DNA of 64,000 nt, taken from assembly GCF_023100905.1 (NCBI RefSeq), contig NZ_CP064686.1, forward strand, positions 1,302,001-1,366,000. Direction: 5' to 3'. This document shows positions 9,906 to 19,741 of this stretch, piece after piece. The translations under genes were made by a program, and so were the position numbers. The first letter of the stretch is position 1; each line of letters starts with the position of its first letter. The notes beneath the pieces were generated by a model. It did no database searches. It saw only the letters and a program-made list of their open reading frames with translations, and was not told where the DNA came from. The stretch comes from Bradyrhizobium sp. 4. GTDB lineage: Bacteria > Pseudomonadota > Alphaproteobacteria > Rhizobiales > Xanthobacteraceae.

Positions 9906-10387
9906 GCATGGCACCAGCATGCGATAGAAGCCATTGGTAGACTGAAACTCGCTTTAACTCGATCCAAAACGACCATCGTCTCAACGCGTTTTAAGTCTGA
10001 GTTTTCGTGTTTAAGGCGCCGAGTGAAACACTCGTATTCTTCCATATTGTTCGCTGTAACCAGCAAGACGAAGTCGGTCTGCCCGGTAACGTAGAATCCA
10101 CTCATTACCTCGGGCATCTTACCGATTGCTCGCTTGAAGCGATCAATGATGTCAGGCCGATCGCGCTCAAGCGAAATCAGAACCAGCACCGTCACATTCC
10201 GCCCAATCGCTTTTGGAGAAACGATTGAGACGTCTGCTTCTATCACATGCTCCGATCGCAGGCGCTTCAATCGACGCTGAACTCCGGATGCAGACAAGCC
10301 TATCTTCGCACCAAGCTCTTCACTGCTCAGACGATTGTTGCGTTGCATAAGATCAAGGAGACGAGCATCGAGTCTATCCAGTTCCAT
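9902..10387 (-). CDS. Lrp/AsnC family transcriptional regulator
   Basis: 161 residues with the AsnC-type HTH at the N-terminus (LDARLLDLMQRNNRLSSEEL, then GLSASGVQRRLKRLR) and an RAM/Lrp ligand-binding domain (SGFYVTGQTDFVLLV). Length fits the family. The final residue and stop come from the end of the adjacent IS5, so only the extreme C-terminus is altered and function may remain. No target gene is visible upstream: the following 700 bp is empty. Confidence 0.85.
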   Translation of the reverse strand: MELDRLDARLLDLMQRNNRLSSEELGAKIGLSASGVQRRLKRLRSEHVIEADVSIVSPKAIGRNVTVLVLISLERDRPDIIDRFKRAIGKMPEVMSGFYVTGQTDFVLLVTANNMEEYECFTRRLKHENSDLKRVETMVVLDRVKASFSLPMASIACWCHA

Positions 10388-11111
10388 AGCGACGCCGTAA
10401 ATTCGTTAAGACCGCTCGATAAGGTAATCGCTCACGCTTGGCGCGACAAAGGCCGCGCAATCAGAGTCCCTGCCTTCGCGACCACATCACAATATCGCTT
10501 CCTAGATCAAGCGGCTCACTCTTAATGTACTGGTCCTTGCCACCCCTAATTCCGCTAGGTGAGTCAGATTCTGACCTCGGATGAGGTCTGCTCTTTTGCA
10601 ACTCCGGAGACCAGCGCACATACGCCGGGCCCGCTGAGCGCATAGCGTACCCAGATTTCAGCTGCAGCTTACGGCCGGCAGCTGCTTTCATCTGTTGTGC
10701 ACTCCCGTTCAGCCAACGAGGGTGCGCACTGCTCAAGATCGTTTCGCGATTGGTGCGACTTCCTAAGCGTGAGAATCGGAGACCACGTCGTACACGCGGC
10801 AGTCTTCCCGGGTGCTGCAAGTAATGCCGGGTTCGACATTCAAAGTGCATAAGAGAACCATCTGGTCGCGCTTTCGATAAGCGCCGCGTGGACGGGGCTT
10901 GATATGAAAGCAGGCGGAACCAGACTAGTTGGCCGTGTCTTCCAGATCGGCTTCATTGTTACTCGAGAACCGGGAACAACGCGACTACCAGTATTGGCGG
11001 CTGTGTGATTTAGCTGGCATGTAGGCGCGCACTTACCGATTTCGGAGCGGCTATCAGTTCTTAGACAACATGCTTCTCAGCTATGAACTCACGAGCGTCC
11101 AGTCTCGCACC
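10388..11111. other. No recognisable gene
   Basis: About 720 bp between the Lrp gene and the IS256 tip. I see no convincing frame on either strand. A gene regulated by, and divergent from, the Lrp gene would be expected here and appears lost. Confidence 0.4.
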
Positions 11112-11118
11112 GGTCGTG

Positions 11119-13014
11119 GTCGAGTAGCTCAGCCATTTGGCTTTCGCCCTCACAGATCCGGGCAGGCGGCTTTCCCGCACCCGGCTCTTCCCGAGGGTAA
11201 CCCGCGTCATATCCGCGCCTGCGCCCAAGTGCGAGTGATGCGTGGAACGGGCAGACGGAAGCGTGCCGTCAGGGCCTCGAACTCCGACCAGCCCATGCGC
11301 CGACTTTTCTGACTGCGCCGTCTCAGACAGTGCAGCCAGATCCGACGCACTTCGCGGTAGAAGCCGTTAAGCGCTGGATAATTGTGCGGCCTGCCGTAGT
11401 AGCCGTAGTGTCCACGCAGCACTGCGGCGAACCACTCGTGCTGGGTGGCCAGTGACTCGTGCATGAGCCGCCAGGCCTCCTGGCGCAACGCCGTCAGCTT
11501 GCGCGTCAGGCGTTTCCCTTCCGTCTTGTGCTTCACGATAAACCGGCCGTCCCGGGTCCGCCCGCAGTAGTGGGTGAAGCCGAGGAAGGCGAAGGTCTCG
11601 GGTCGCCGCTCGCCGCGCCGCTGACGCGAGAGGGCCGCAAATCGACCGAACTCGATCAACCGCGTCTTGCCCTCATGAAGCATCAGGCCAAAGCTGGCCA
11701 GCCGCGCCTTGAGGGCCAAGAGCATCTCCTGCGCATCCACCTTGCTCTCGAAGCCCATGACGAAGTCGTCCGCATAGCGAACGGCCACAACGCGACCGCG
11801 TGCGCGGCGACGGCGCCATTGATGGGTCCAGAGATCGAGGATGTAGTGCAGAAAGATGTTGGCGAGGAGCGGACTGATGCCCGCCCCCTGCGGGGTACCC
11901 CTGTCCGTTTCTTGCTTCTCGCCGCTCTCAAGAACGCCGGCCCGCAGCCACAGCTCTATGAGCCGCAATATGCGAGGATCGGCGATCCTGTGCGCCACAA
12001 TCCGCAGCAGCCACTCGTGGTCGACCGAGTCGAAGAAGTTGCGTATGTCGGCATCGAGCACCCAGTTGACGCGCTGGCTCATGATCGCCGTGTGCAAGGC
12101 GTCAAGCGCCATATGAGGATTCCGCCCCGGCCGGAAGCCGTAGGAGAACCCGAGGAAGTCGACCTCGTAGACGGAGCTCAGCACCTCGGCTACCGCGCTT
12201 TGGACAATCTTGTCCTCTAGCGCCGGCACACCGAGAGGCCGCTTACCGCCATCGGCTTTGGGGATGTAGACTCGTCGCACCGGCTGTGGCCGGTAGCGAC
12301 CCGTGTGGACGCGTCCGCAGAGCTCCCGGAGGTTATCCGTGAGCCTCTCTTCGTACTTCGCCACCGTTATCCCGTCGACCCCCGCGCTGGCCTGCCGCTT
12401 TTGTCGTCGAAACGCCCGACGCAGAGCGTCCTCGTCGACGTGGTGCAGCAAGGCCGTGAACCGGGTTTGGGCAGCCTGCTTGGCTGCCGTGTTCACCCGT
12501 TCGAGGTTCGGCGGCAAGGCAACCCGGCTCTGTGTCCGGACCCTGGCCTTCTCGCGCGGGCTCCCCTCGGGCTGGCCCCTTCCCTCCATGCGTCTCGTTT
12601 CCTTCGACGACTTCACAGGTACTATGGACCAGTCCGACTCCCGACCTCAGCTCGGACCGCGGCTCTGGCACTGCCTTGCCGCTGCCCCCCGTTGGAGACC
12701 AATCCAACGGACCCGGTCGGGCCTCTCATGTTCCGATGATTACCTTCCATGCGTGATCCGGCCATCGACCCCGACGGAGCGGCATCGTCTCGCATAACGA
12801 CGATGCTCATGCTGCCTTCGTGTTTAGGGAACACACTCGGCCTCCGCGAACATCCACCTTTCGAGGCTCATTCCCGCACCCCGCATGGCTCCTGTCTACA
12901 CTTCGAACCCCGCGTTGCCGTGACGCCCGCAAGACTCGGTCCCGGCCTGCCTGCTTCGGCTTTGGCCGGATGGGACTTGCACCCACAAGCATTCATCAGC
13001 TTGGCATGACGTAC
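11119..13014 (-). mobile_element. Group II intron, copy 1
   Basis: The intron is 1896 bp, begins GUACG and ends CUCGAC. I set the limits by joining the exons: ...CTACACCACCACTGGGGA plus CACGACC nearly equals the intact IS256 end ...CTACACCACGCTAGGGGA plus CACGATC at 16.2 kb. A domain V helix with AGC triad and GAAA loop (GAGCCGGGTGCGGGAAAGCC) lies about 35 bases before the 3' end. It is apparently identical to the copies at 27.5 and 34.4 kb. Confidence 0.85.
11207..12616 (-). CDS. ltrA: Group II intron reverse transcriptase/maturase
   Basis: 469 residues. Reverse transcriptase blocks are clear: PVRRVYIPKADGGKRPLGVP, FGFRPGR-type motif SYGFRPGRNPHMALD, DADIRNFFDSVDH, GTPQGAGISPLLANI and the catalytic VVAVRYADDFVMG. 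A short thumb/maturase region follows. The protein ends after RLPVPRITRTWAQARI, with no HNH endonuclease domain, so mobility would rely on endonuclease-independent target use. It is encoded inside the intron in the sense direction. Confidence 0.95.
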   Translation of the reverse strand: MKSSKETRRMEGRGQPEGSPREKARVRTQSRVALPPNLERVNTAAKQAAQTRFTALLHHVDEDALRRAFRRQKRQASAGVDGITVAKYEERLTDNLRELCGRVHTGRYRPQPVRRVYIPKADGGKRPLGVPALEDKIVQSAVAEVLSSVYEVDFLGFSYGFRPGRNPHMALDALHTAIMSQRVNWVLDADIRNFFDSVDHEWLLRIVAHRIADPRILRLIELWLRAGVLESGEKQETDRGTPQGAGISPLLANIFLHYILDLWTHQWRRRRARGRVVAVRYADDFVMGFESKVDAQEMLLALKARLASFGLMLHEGKTRLIEFGRFAALSRQRRGERRPETFAFLGFTHYCGRTRDGRFIVKHKTEGKRLTRKLTALRQEAWRLMHESLATQHEWFAAVLRGHYGYYGRPHNYPALNGFYREVRRIWLHCLRRRSQKSRRMGWSEFEALTARFRLPVPRITRTWAQARI

Positions 13015-14400
13015 TCCCCAGTGGTGGTGTAGCTCGGTAGAGCAAAGCCGCCCGGACGCGCGCCCCCAAATAGCGCCGTAGCGGGCGGACGGCTTTGCGG
13101 TGGTCACCGGCGGTCCTCCGGTAGGATCGGGTTGCGACACGCCAACGCAACCAGAGGAACCACCGATGACCGACGATATGATGAACCTGCGCAAGCTCGT
13201 GGAGAAGACCCCTGATGCCGATCTGTTGCGCGAGATGATCGGCTTTGCTGCCCAGCGTCTGATGGAGCTGGAGGTCGAAAGCCAGACCGGGGCGGCCTAC
13301 GGCGAGAAGAACCCTGAGCGCCTGGCCCAGCGCAACGGTTACCGCGACCGGATTTGGGAGACCCGCGCCGGCGCCGTCGAGCTGCGCATTCCCAAGCTGC
13401 GCAAGGGCTCCTACTTCCCGGGCTTCCTGGAGCCGCGACGCATGGCCGAGAAGGCGCTCACCGCCGTGGTGCAGGAAGCCTACGTGCAGGGCGTCTCGAC
13501 CCGTTCGGTGGACGATCTGGTGCAGGCCATGGACATGACCGGCATCTCAAAGAGCCAGGTCAGCCGGCTGTGCGGCGAGATCGACGACAAGGTGAAGGCC
13601 TTCCTCGCCCGTCCGATCGAGGGCGACCGGCCGTATTTGTGGATCGACGCCACCTACGTGAAGGTGCGCCAGAACGGCCGCATCGTATCTGTCGCTGTGA
13701 TTGTTGCGGTCGGCGTCAACAGTGACGGCCGGCGCGAAGTTCTCGGCATGGATATTGGCCCTTCCGAAGCCGAGACGTTCTGGACCGCGTTCCTGCGCAA
13801 GCTCGCCCGCCGCGGCCTGCGAGGTGTCAAGCTGGTCGTCTCAGATGCCCACGAGGGCATCAAGGCCACTGTGGCCAAGGTGCTCAATGCCTCCTGGCAG
13901 CGCTGCCGCGTCCACTTCATGCGCAACGCACTGGCGCATGCCGGTAAGAGCGGCCGGCGTGTCGTCTCCGCCTTCATCGCCACCGCGTTTGCCCAGGACG
14001 ATGCCGAGGCCGCGCGAACGCAGTGGCGCAAGGTCTCCGATCAGCTCCGTCCCAAGCTGCCCAAGCTTGCCGGATTCCTCGACGACGCCGAGACCGACGT
14101 GCTCGCCTACATGACGTTCCCGCCGCAGCACCGGACCAAGCTGCACTCCACGGATGAGATGGACAAGCGATTTTTTTCATGACCGAGATGACGATTGCAG
14201 AAATCGCGTACGTCCATTCTTTTGTTCGGCTGCGCTCCGGGCCATTCTTCCGTCCCGGCCATCGATCTCGCAGCCGCCGCGCGCAGGGGCGGTCGAGGCT
14301 GGCCGCGTTTGCGGCCACCGCGAGGCTTGGCCTTGACCGCCCCCGAGCACGGCGGCATGCTTGCGTGGAACGGGACTGCATTCCTGGCTGGCACTTGCCG

Positions 14401-15714
14401 TCAGGCGGGATTATCCTTGGTGGGCGGGCGACCTCGTGGCGAAGCGTGGCGCATCGGCTGCAAGCGCCACCAGGCTGCCCTATTTTGTCTTGCGAGCTGA
14501 GGCGCCCGCGCGCCGGTTTTTGGCCGCCGTGGTTTCCATTGCGTCACCAAGCGCTCGTAGCTTTGCTCCGCCTGTGCGGCAATCAACATCTCGCGGTCGC
14601 GCAATGCCTTGATGTTGTAGGCATACGCTGGCCCACGCCGGCTGCCTTTCTGTTGCGGATGTCCGGCTTGAAGCTGCATCGCGCGGGTCTTGATGGCGAC
14701 CAGTGCCGGGCGCGCCCACAGGTAATCCTCGCCCTTCGTCAACAAATGCCAGCAAAGCACGGTGAGCTTCCGGGCCACGGCCACCGCGGCGATCTGATGG
14801 CCGCGCCGGGCGCGGATGCGCACGAAAAACGCATGCAGCGGACCGGGCGCCTTGGCCGCTGCCCAGGCCGCCTCGACCAGCATGGCGCGCGCGTGACTGC
14901 GGCCGATCTTGCTGATGCGGCCGTGATGGGCGGCGCCCAGTCCGGACTGCCGTACCCGCGGGTTCAGCCCAAAATAGCTCACCAGCTTCTGCGGGCTGTT
15001 GAACCGGCTGATGTCGCCGATCGCCGCCATGATGCCGGCAGCGACCGCCAAGTTGACGCCGGTGATCGTCATCAATCTGTTGACCGCGGAATCGTCGATG
15101 GCGTCCTGCGCGATCTCGCGGTCGAGCAGGGCCAGATCTTCCGCCAGCCGGTCAAGCTCGCGGACGTGCCGATCGATCGCCGCGCGCTCATCGTCCGGCA
15201 ACGGTTGGGCGGCCAACCACGCCCGGCCGCGGCCGTTGAAAAGATCGGCATGCGGGCACTTCGGGATCAGGTGCGCGTGCAGGATCGAATGCACCTCGTT
15301 CTTGAGCCGCGTGCGATGGCGCACGACCTGGTAGCGCCGCGCCACCAGCCGACGCTTGCGTTCCGTCTCCGCGTCAGGCGTCCAGATCTGCGGCAGGTAC
15401 CCAGCCGCCTGCAGACTGGCGAGCGTGCCGGCATCGATCTTGTCGGTCTTGACGTGAGCCTGGGCGATCGCCTTCACCTGCAGCGGATTGGCGATAATCA
15501 CCCGTGCCACGAACGGTGCCAGAACCCGCGATACCGCCATGCTGTTGCCGGTCGCTTCGACCACCACCTCATCACTGGCCAGCAGGGTCTTGCCAAATCC
15601 CTCCAACGCAGTCCGCGTCATATCAATGCGGCCCGCATGTCGGAGCCTGCCATCCTCCCAGATCACCACCTCCCCGAAAGTTCGGTGGACGTCGATGCCA
15701 ATCACCCGTCGCAT
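14401..15714 (-). CDS. IS110 family transposase
   Basis: 437 residues from MRRVIGIDVH. The N-terminal RuvC-like DEDD domain shows GIDVH with the first Asp, VVEATGNSM, and the KTDKIDAGTLA motif. The C-terminal Tnp_IS116/110 domain contains ITGVNLAVAAGIMAAIGD and FNSPQKLVSYFGLNPRV, with the serine region in the segment after. The frame is intact, so the element could be active. An in-frame ATG 48 bp upstream is less likely because the fold starts at the chosen Met. Confidence 0.9.
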   Translation of the reverse strand: MRRVIGIDVHRTFGEVVIWEDGRLRHAGRIDMTRTALEGFGKTLLASDEVVVEATGNSMAVSRVLAPFVARVIIANPLQVKAIAQAHVKTDKIDAGTLASLQAAGYLPQIWTPDAETERKRRLVARRYQVVRHRTRLKNEVHSILHAHLIPKCPHADLFNGRGRAWLAAQPLPDDERAAIDRHVRELDRLAEDLALLDREIAQDAIDDSAVNRLMTITGVNLAVAAGIMAAIGDISRFNSPQKLVSYFGLNPRVRQSGLGAAHHGRISKIGRSHARAMLVEAAWAAAKAPGPLHAFFVRIRARRGHQIAAVAVARKLTVLCWHLLTKGEDYLWARPALVAIKTRAMQLQAGHPQQKGSRRGPAYAYNIKALRDREMLIAAQAEQSYERLVTQWKPRRPKTGARAPQLARQNRAAWWRLQPMRHASPRGRPPTKDNPA

Positions 15715-15960
15715 TCGCACCTCCTGCCAATCAGACCACATGACGGGAGCTACGGGCGACACGACAACTACGGATTCGCGCTCTCAGCGCAACCGGGCGA
15801 GTCGCAGAGGCGGCCAGCTACTAACTCGAGCTCGCGGACTCATCGAATGCATCGGCCTGCCCGCACCTTCGTGCTCCCGGTGCCTCTGTCCCGATGGTCG
15901 CACCATACGCCACGATGCAGAACACCGCAGCGGAACACCGGCACCGAGAAACTCTCATAC
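15715..15960 (-). ncRNA. Candidate IS110 bridge RNA region (left end)
   Basis: In IS110-group elements the non-coding end upstream of the transposase encodes a bridge RNA that pairs with donor and target DNA. This 245-bp stretch is in the right place, has no gene on the minus strand, and abuts the target TTACCAACCC. The RNA itself is inferred from family knowledge, not folded here. Confidence 0.35.
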
Positions 15961-16248
15961 CGGTTACCAACCCGATCGGACGCCTCAACGGCGAGATCAA
16001 GCGGCGGACCGAGGTGATCGGCATCTTCCCCAACGAGGATGCCATCGTCCGCCTGATCGGCGCGATTCTGCTCGAACAGAACGATGAGTGGGCCGTGCAG
16101 CGTGCCCGTTACATGACGCTGGAAACCATGATGCCGATGAGCGATGATCCCACCGTCAGCCTTCAGGCACTCGCCAGCTGACCGGCCCGGCTCCTGCCGG
16201 CCAACGCGGTGACCCGCCGCCAGCTACACCACGCTAGGGGACACGATC

Positions 16249-16256
16249 GTTTTAAA
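16249..16256. repeat. Half of an 8-bp IS256 target duplication
   Basis: GTTTTAAA directly follows the right tip of IS256 X. Its exact reverse complement TTTAAAAC follows the IS256 tip at 36347. Confidence 0.7.
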
Positions 16257-16605
16257 CTCCCAAGAAGAAATCAACTGAAGCAAACCGATCAGCTCGAATC
16301 AAACTCCCAATCTTCATTGGCGCCTACAGCTACGATCGGCAACGGAAACCCTCACGTCCTACGAACACCTGCAAATGCTGGACTCCCTAGCCGGACCGAT
16401 TGTAACCTAACGCTCCAAAGGATGCCCGGGACTAAGCACGTAGTGCCGTATACAGCGTGCGCGCTAGGAGCAAGTGGCTTCGTCACATGGCAGGTCGAGC
16501 TTGCTCATTGCCCTGGCGAACGATTGCCCACAGGATCGATTCTTGTCTTCACAGCAGTTTTCAGACGCAAACTACATTGGATACAATCATCGTCCATCAA
16601 GATGC
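16257..16605. other. No recognisable gene
   Basis: About 350 bp between IS256 X and the luxR-type gene; the frames present give no recognisable protein. Confidence 0.4.
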
Positions 16606-17349
16606 TCACGCAGCATGGACGCCAAAAATAAGATTGAGGCGAATCGCCACAATGACGGCTTGGATCCGGCTGGTCGCGCCCAGCTTTCGCATCGCGTTCT
16701 TAAGATGAAAGTTCACCGTATTCTCGCTGATTTGTAATATCCTCCCGATTTCCCATGACGATTTGCCCTCTGCCACCCACCCTAGACAATCTAATTCCCG
16801 CTGTGATAGCGCAACTCTCATATTGCAGTTATCTTCCGCCGGACGTGTGATCTCCACACAAGCGGTGTGAAAGTGCCAGGCTAGTGCGTTCAGATGGCCT
16901 TTGGAATGTTGAGGATCGGCATCGTCGAACCGAGATGCAAACGATACGACCGATAATCGACCCAATGGCCCAAACAATGGTACACTCATGCCGTGCTTGA
17001 GACCGGCCTCTCTGGCCTCATCAAGTACGCGCCTTTCGTCGGGCTGTAGTTGATATTGCTCGGCGAGTTGATCCCACAGAAACGGCCGCGAAAGCGTCGG
17101 TGTCCGCCGGACCACCGGATCGATTTTGTGGTACTTTCGTTTAAAATATCGTTCACACCACTCGGGCGGCCACTTAACGGCCACGGCGGGCGGTGGATAC
17201 TCCGGTAGGCGAAGTGGCTCCGCGAAATTGAGCGCTCCGTAAGAGACTTCGCTGAAGCCTTCGTCGCTGGCACAGCTCACAAGAAGGTCGAAAAGCGATC
17301 GGAGGGATTGCGTTCGCGTCGCGCATTCGGTGAAGCTGAAAAGATCCAT
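16606..17349 (-). CDS. LuxR family regulator with autoinducer-binding domain
   Basis: I start the protein at MDLFSFTECA (247 residues), the usual length; a longer frame adds about 185 residues of low-quality sequence. The autoinducer-binding domain keeps the family's key residues in order: Trp and Tyr in KWPPEWCERYFKRKY, IDPVV (Asp-Pro), FLWDQL (Trp) and GLKHGMSVPL (Gly). The C-terminal HTH reads LSQRELDCLGWVAEGKSSWE followed by ISENTVNFHLKNAMRKLGA. No luxI-type synthase gene is present in the window, so it may be a solo receptor or respond to a signal made elsewhere. Confidence 0.9.
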   Translation of the reverse strand: MDLFSFTECATRTQSLRSLFDLLVSCASDEGFSEVSYGALNFAEPLRLPEYPPPAVAVKWPPEWCERYFKRKYHKIDPVVRRTPTLSRPFLWDQLAEQYQLQPDERRVLDEAREAGLKHGMSVPLFGPLGRLSVVSFASRFDDADPQHSKGHLNALAWHFHTACVEITRPAEDNCNMRVALSQRELDCLGWVAEGKSSWEIGRILQISENTVNFHLKNAMRKLGATSRIQAVIVAIRLNLIFGVHAA

Positions 17350-18179
17350 TTTGGGCGCCTCAGCGGGCTGACCCAAGAGGTCGGTATTGCGCCGCTCGAT
17401 TGAGCTTGTTTTAAGCGGAGGCAAGTTCCAATCCGTCGCCGAGCCGCTCCGCGGTCCCGAGCTCAACGAGCCCGGTGTCACCGCGGATGTTCGGCTTGCC
17501 GGCGAGCATGAAAAGAAGTGGGCCAAGGTCGTGCACGATCTACGGATCTGCATCGTCAGCCCCCAACTGATCTTCACCGCGCCGGCACCGACGAGAGCCC
17601 GATCGATGAGCAGCCCAACAGGGTCGTCGCGCAAGTTTGGCTCCTTGCATGAACAATGCGCGGCGTCTGGGTGCCTTAGTCGCACGCCTCCGACGCGAAC
17701 AATTCTTAAGGGTTGAGCGCGACCGGCCCTCGTGGTGCAAGGCGATGTTCGTCGGGGGGGTACCCCGATATGTCGGCCGTCGGAAATTCTGCTTGGTGCA
17801 GAGGGCACTTTGCATGCGCATCTCCGGAAGGGAGAGAACCTAGGGATGAGAACAGCAAGTGTCGTACCAGTTGCACCGCTCCAAAAAATCGGGTTTAACG
17901 ACAATGACTTGAGAGAATTGGGATAGCTGCCTCGGGCGCGTGCGTTGAAGAATTCGCGACAACAGGAGGAAAGCCGACAGCCCCATTTGGCTTAATTGTT
18001 CGTGATGATTGCCTGATTGGCTTTTTCTCTTGACGTGTGATCGGTGCCCCCTTGTGCAAGGCTCCGCTGAATCGCTCATTATTGCGTTTCGCTTGCCAAG
18101 AACCTGGAAACAAGCGGAAAAGTTCAAGGACAGCGCATGCACGCTATCTAACTCCTCTGTGAGCCGAATCCGTAAGCAT
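17350..18179. other. Upstream of the luxR-type gene; no recognisable gene
   Basis: About 830 bp. An open frame continues from luxR on the minus strand but its translation looks non-coding. It must contain the luxR promoter; I could not identify a lux-box palindrome with confidence. Confidence 0.4.
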
Positions 18180-18188
18180 CCGGTGAGG
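18180..18188 (+). repeat. 9-bp IS4 target repeat, copy 1
   Basis: CCGGTGAGG immediately left of IS4 element A. The same 9 bp occur at 19733-19741 and 24067-24075. Confidence 0.85.
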
Positions 18189-19732
18189 CTTTCAATTACC
18201 CACATCGTGGACGAGCTCTGATTGAGAGACCGAAGGCGATGTCGTTGAGACGTGTTAGGCCTCGCCACACGACCATGTTTCCTGGCGGCGGATCGTGATT
18301 GCGCGCGAGGTAGCCGCCCAGCATGGCAATCTGGAGCAAGTAGGTGGCGAGGGTCTTGCGCAAGATGCGCGGCTTGGCCCGTGCCCCGTCCATGGCATCT
18401 AGCGTCGCGATTTCGGTTGGGGTGAGGACTGTCTCCGGCGCAGCCTCGGGCTTCGCTCGTGCGGACATGGTGAGGAAGAAGATGCGCCAGCTAACCATCG
18501 CGATGAGCGCGAGGAACTTGGTCAGCCGCTCGGCAGTCTCAAGCCTCGCCTCTTCGGCGCGGCAGCCAGACTTCGTTACCTTGTGAAACACCTCCGCTTT
18601 CCAGCGCAAGGCGTACCATTCGAGCTTCTCGATGGCGATGGCGAAATTTCCGACCGGCAGATTGGTCAGCAGCTTCCAGTCGATCGGCGGACGGCCCGTA
18701 GGCGGGTCGATCTCAAGGGCTTGAATGTAGGTGAGAAGCTGAGGACTGTATCGCTTCTGCTTGCCTATGGGCGGCAAGGTTTGGATGGCGGCGAACTTCA
18801 CGTGCACGCACGCCGTCTCATCCTGTCCGATCGCGACGTAATGGCGTCCCGCCCAAGGCGTAGCCGAGAACTGGGCGAAGACCCGATGAGCTCCATCCCG
18901 TGGCTCTGCGTCGGGGGGCGTGCCGGCCAATCGATTGGTCTGCACTCGCACCAGAAAGCGCGTGCCGAGATCCTGCGCCAGGCAAAAGAGCTCGTAGATG
19001 TCGCTCTCGCGGTCGGCCACATGCACGCAGCGCTCTGGCGCGCCCACGAGCGCCATCGACTGGCGCAAGTTCTCCAGCCAGCGATAGCTTTCCTTCGTCT
19101 CGATTGGCACACGCGTGGGGTTTACATGCCGCTTGAGCGTCCAGGTCCCCTTGAACTTCGTGCGTGTCCAGAACTTCGCTGCCGTCAGCCCGAGCGGCGC
19201 GCCGCCGAGGGTTACGGCCAGGCTCGAATGCATCAGCACCCCACACAAGGTCACCACGTTGGGTTGACCCGCCTTATAACGTCCGGCGTTAATGGTCTTA
19301 GTGAAGCCGATCTTACCCGGTTGTGCGCGACTGTAGATGAACTCGGTCGTATCCTGCAGAATGAGGATTGGTCCTTCGCTCGCCGCGCAGCGCATGGCGG
19401 TCGCGGCAAAATGACCGGCCAGCATCCCATGCTCGGTAACGCGTGGGTTGTCGAAGAAGCGATAGGCCGCCTTCGTCGCCGCCCAATCGCCGCACGCGGC
19501 TGGGACTGGCTGGCCAGGGGCCGCCGACATCTGATCAAGCAGACGGCCAAACCGCCGCGCCAGTCGCTTGTCCGGCAGCCCCGCCGAAACGACTTCGTCG
19601 TCGTGCCAGCCTGTCGTACCGGCTCCAGTGTCTCCGCTCATCTGTGACGCCTCCGCGAATCGGCGTCACAAACAGAATCACAGACGATTCAATCGATGCA
19701 AATCCTCCCTACCAGATGTGGGTAATTGAAAG
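18189..19732 (-). mobile_element. IS4 family element A, complete
   Basis: 1544 bp with perfect outer inverted repeats (CTTTCAATTACCCACAT at left, inverse ATGTGGGTAATTGAAAG at right). It is flanked on both sides by the direct repeat CCGGTGAGG. The transposase frame is intact. Confidence 0.9.
18196..19641 (-). CDS. IS4 family transposase
   Basis: 481 residues, full length. It carries an N-terminal Tn5-type domain (RFGRLLDQMSAAPGQPVPAA, WAATKAAYRFFDNPRV), the first acidic motif in LILQDTTEFIY, the second in CVHVADRESDIYELFCLA, and the YREK-type region in IEKLEWYALRWKAEVFHKV. The C-terminus LGGYLARNHDPPPGNMVVWR is the most conserved tail. The stop lies within the terminal repeat region of the element. 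Intact and possibly active. Confidence 0.95.
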   Translation of the reverse strand: MSGDTGAGTTGWHDDEVVSAGLPDKRLARRFGRLLDQMSAAPGQPVPAACGDWAATKAAYRFFDNPRVTEHGMLAGHFAATAMRCAASEGPILILQDTTEFIYSRAQPGKIGFTKTINAGRYKAGQPNVVTLCGVLMHSSLAVTLGGAPLGLTAAKFWTRTKFKGTWTLKRHVNPTRVPIETKESYRWLENLRQSMALVGAPERCVHVADRESDIYELFCLAQDLGTRFLVRVQTNRLAGTPPDAEPRDGAHRVFAQFSATPWAGRHYVAIGQDETACVHVKFAAIQTLPPIGKQKRYSPQLLTYIQALEIDPPTGRPPIDWKLLTNLPVGNFAIAIEKLEWYALRWKAEVFHKVTKSGCRAEEARLETAERLTKFLALIAMVSWRIFFLTMSARAKPEAAPETVLTPTEIATLDAMDGARAKPRILRKTLATYLLQIAMLGGYLARNHDPPPGNMVVWRGLTRLNDIAFGLSIRARPRCG

Positions 19733-19741
19733 CCGGTGAGG
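19733..19741 (+). repeat. 9-bp IS4 target repeat, copy 2 (shared by elements A and B)
   Basis: CCGGTGAGG between the right end of element A and the left end of element B. Because the two ends are inverted, the junction forms a palindrome GGTAATTGAAAG-CCGGTGAGG-CTTTCAATTACC. Confidence 0.85.

Larger units (their letters stand above)
14150..15962 (-). mobile_element. IS110 family element inside IS256 X
   Basis: This is the foreign block between the two halves of the IS256 transposase gene; boundaries are good to about 15 bp. It contains an intact transposase and about 245 bp of non-coding DNA at each end. Elements of this family lack terminal inverted repeats, and none is seen. Confidence 0.75.
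13166..16181 (+). pseudogene. IS256 family transposase, split by IS110
   Basis: The 5' part (13166 to about 14148) encodes MTDDMMNLRKLVEKTPDADL through the DDE core (YLWIDATYVKVR, LVVSDAHEGIK) to HRTKLHST. The 3' part (15965-16181) resumes with TNPIGRLNGEIKRRTEVIGI, which carries the conserved Glu region, and ends PTVSLQALAS. The IS110 lies between. The start has GAGGAAC seven bases upstream. The gene would be intact without the insertion. Confidence 0.85.
11112..16248 (+). mobile_element. IS256 family element X, with intron and IS110 nested inside
   Basis: The outer boundaries are the inverted tips GGTCGTG (11112-11118) and CACGATC (16242-16248), each followed inwards by the terminal repeat that reads CTACACCAC on the outward strand. 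Group II intron copy 1 sits 7 bp inside the left tip, and an IS110 splits the transposase. The right flank begins GTTTTAAA; its duplicated partner is not at 11.1 kb but at 36347-36354, which points to a later inversion. Confidence 0.75.

Noticed and set aside
11459..12220. 253-codon frame opposite the intron RT, present three times
   Set aside because: Repeated only because the intron is; no coding features of its own.
17350..17904. N-terminal extension of the LuxR protein
   Set aside because: About 185 residues with non-coding composition; the family begins at MDLFSFTECA.
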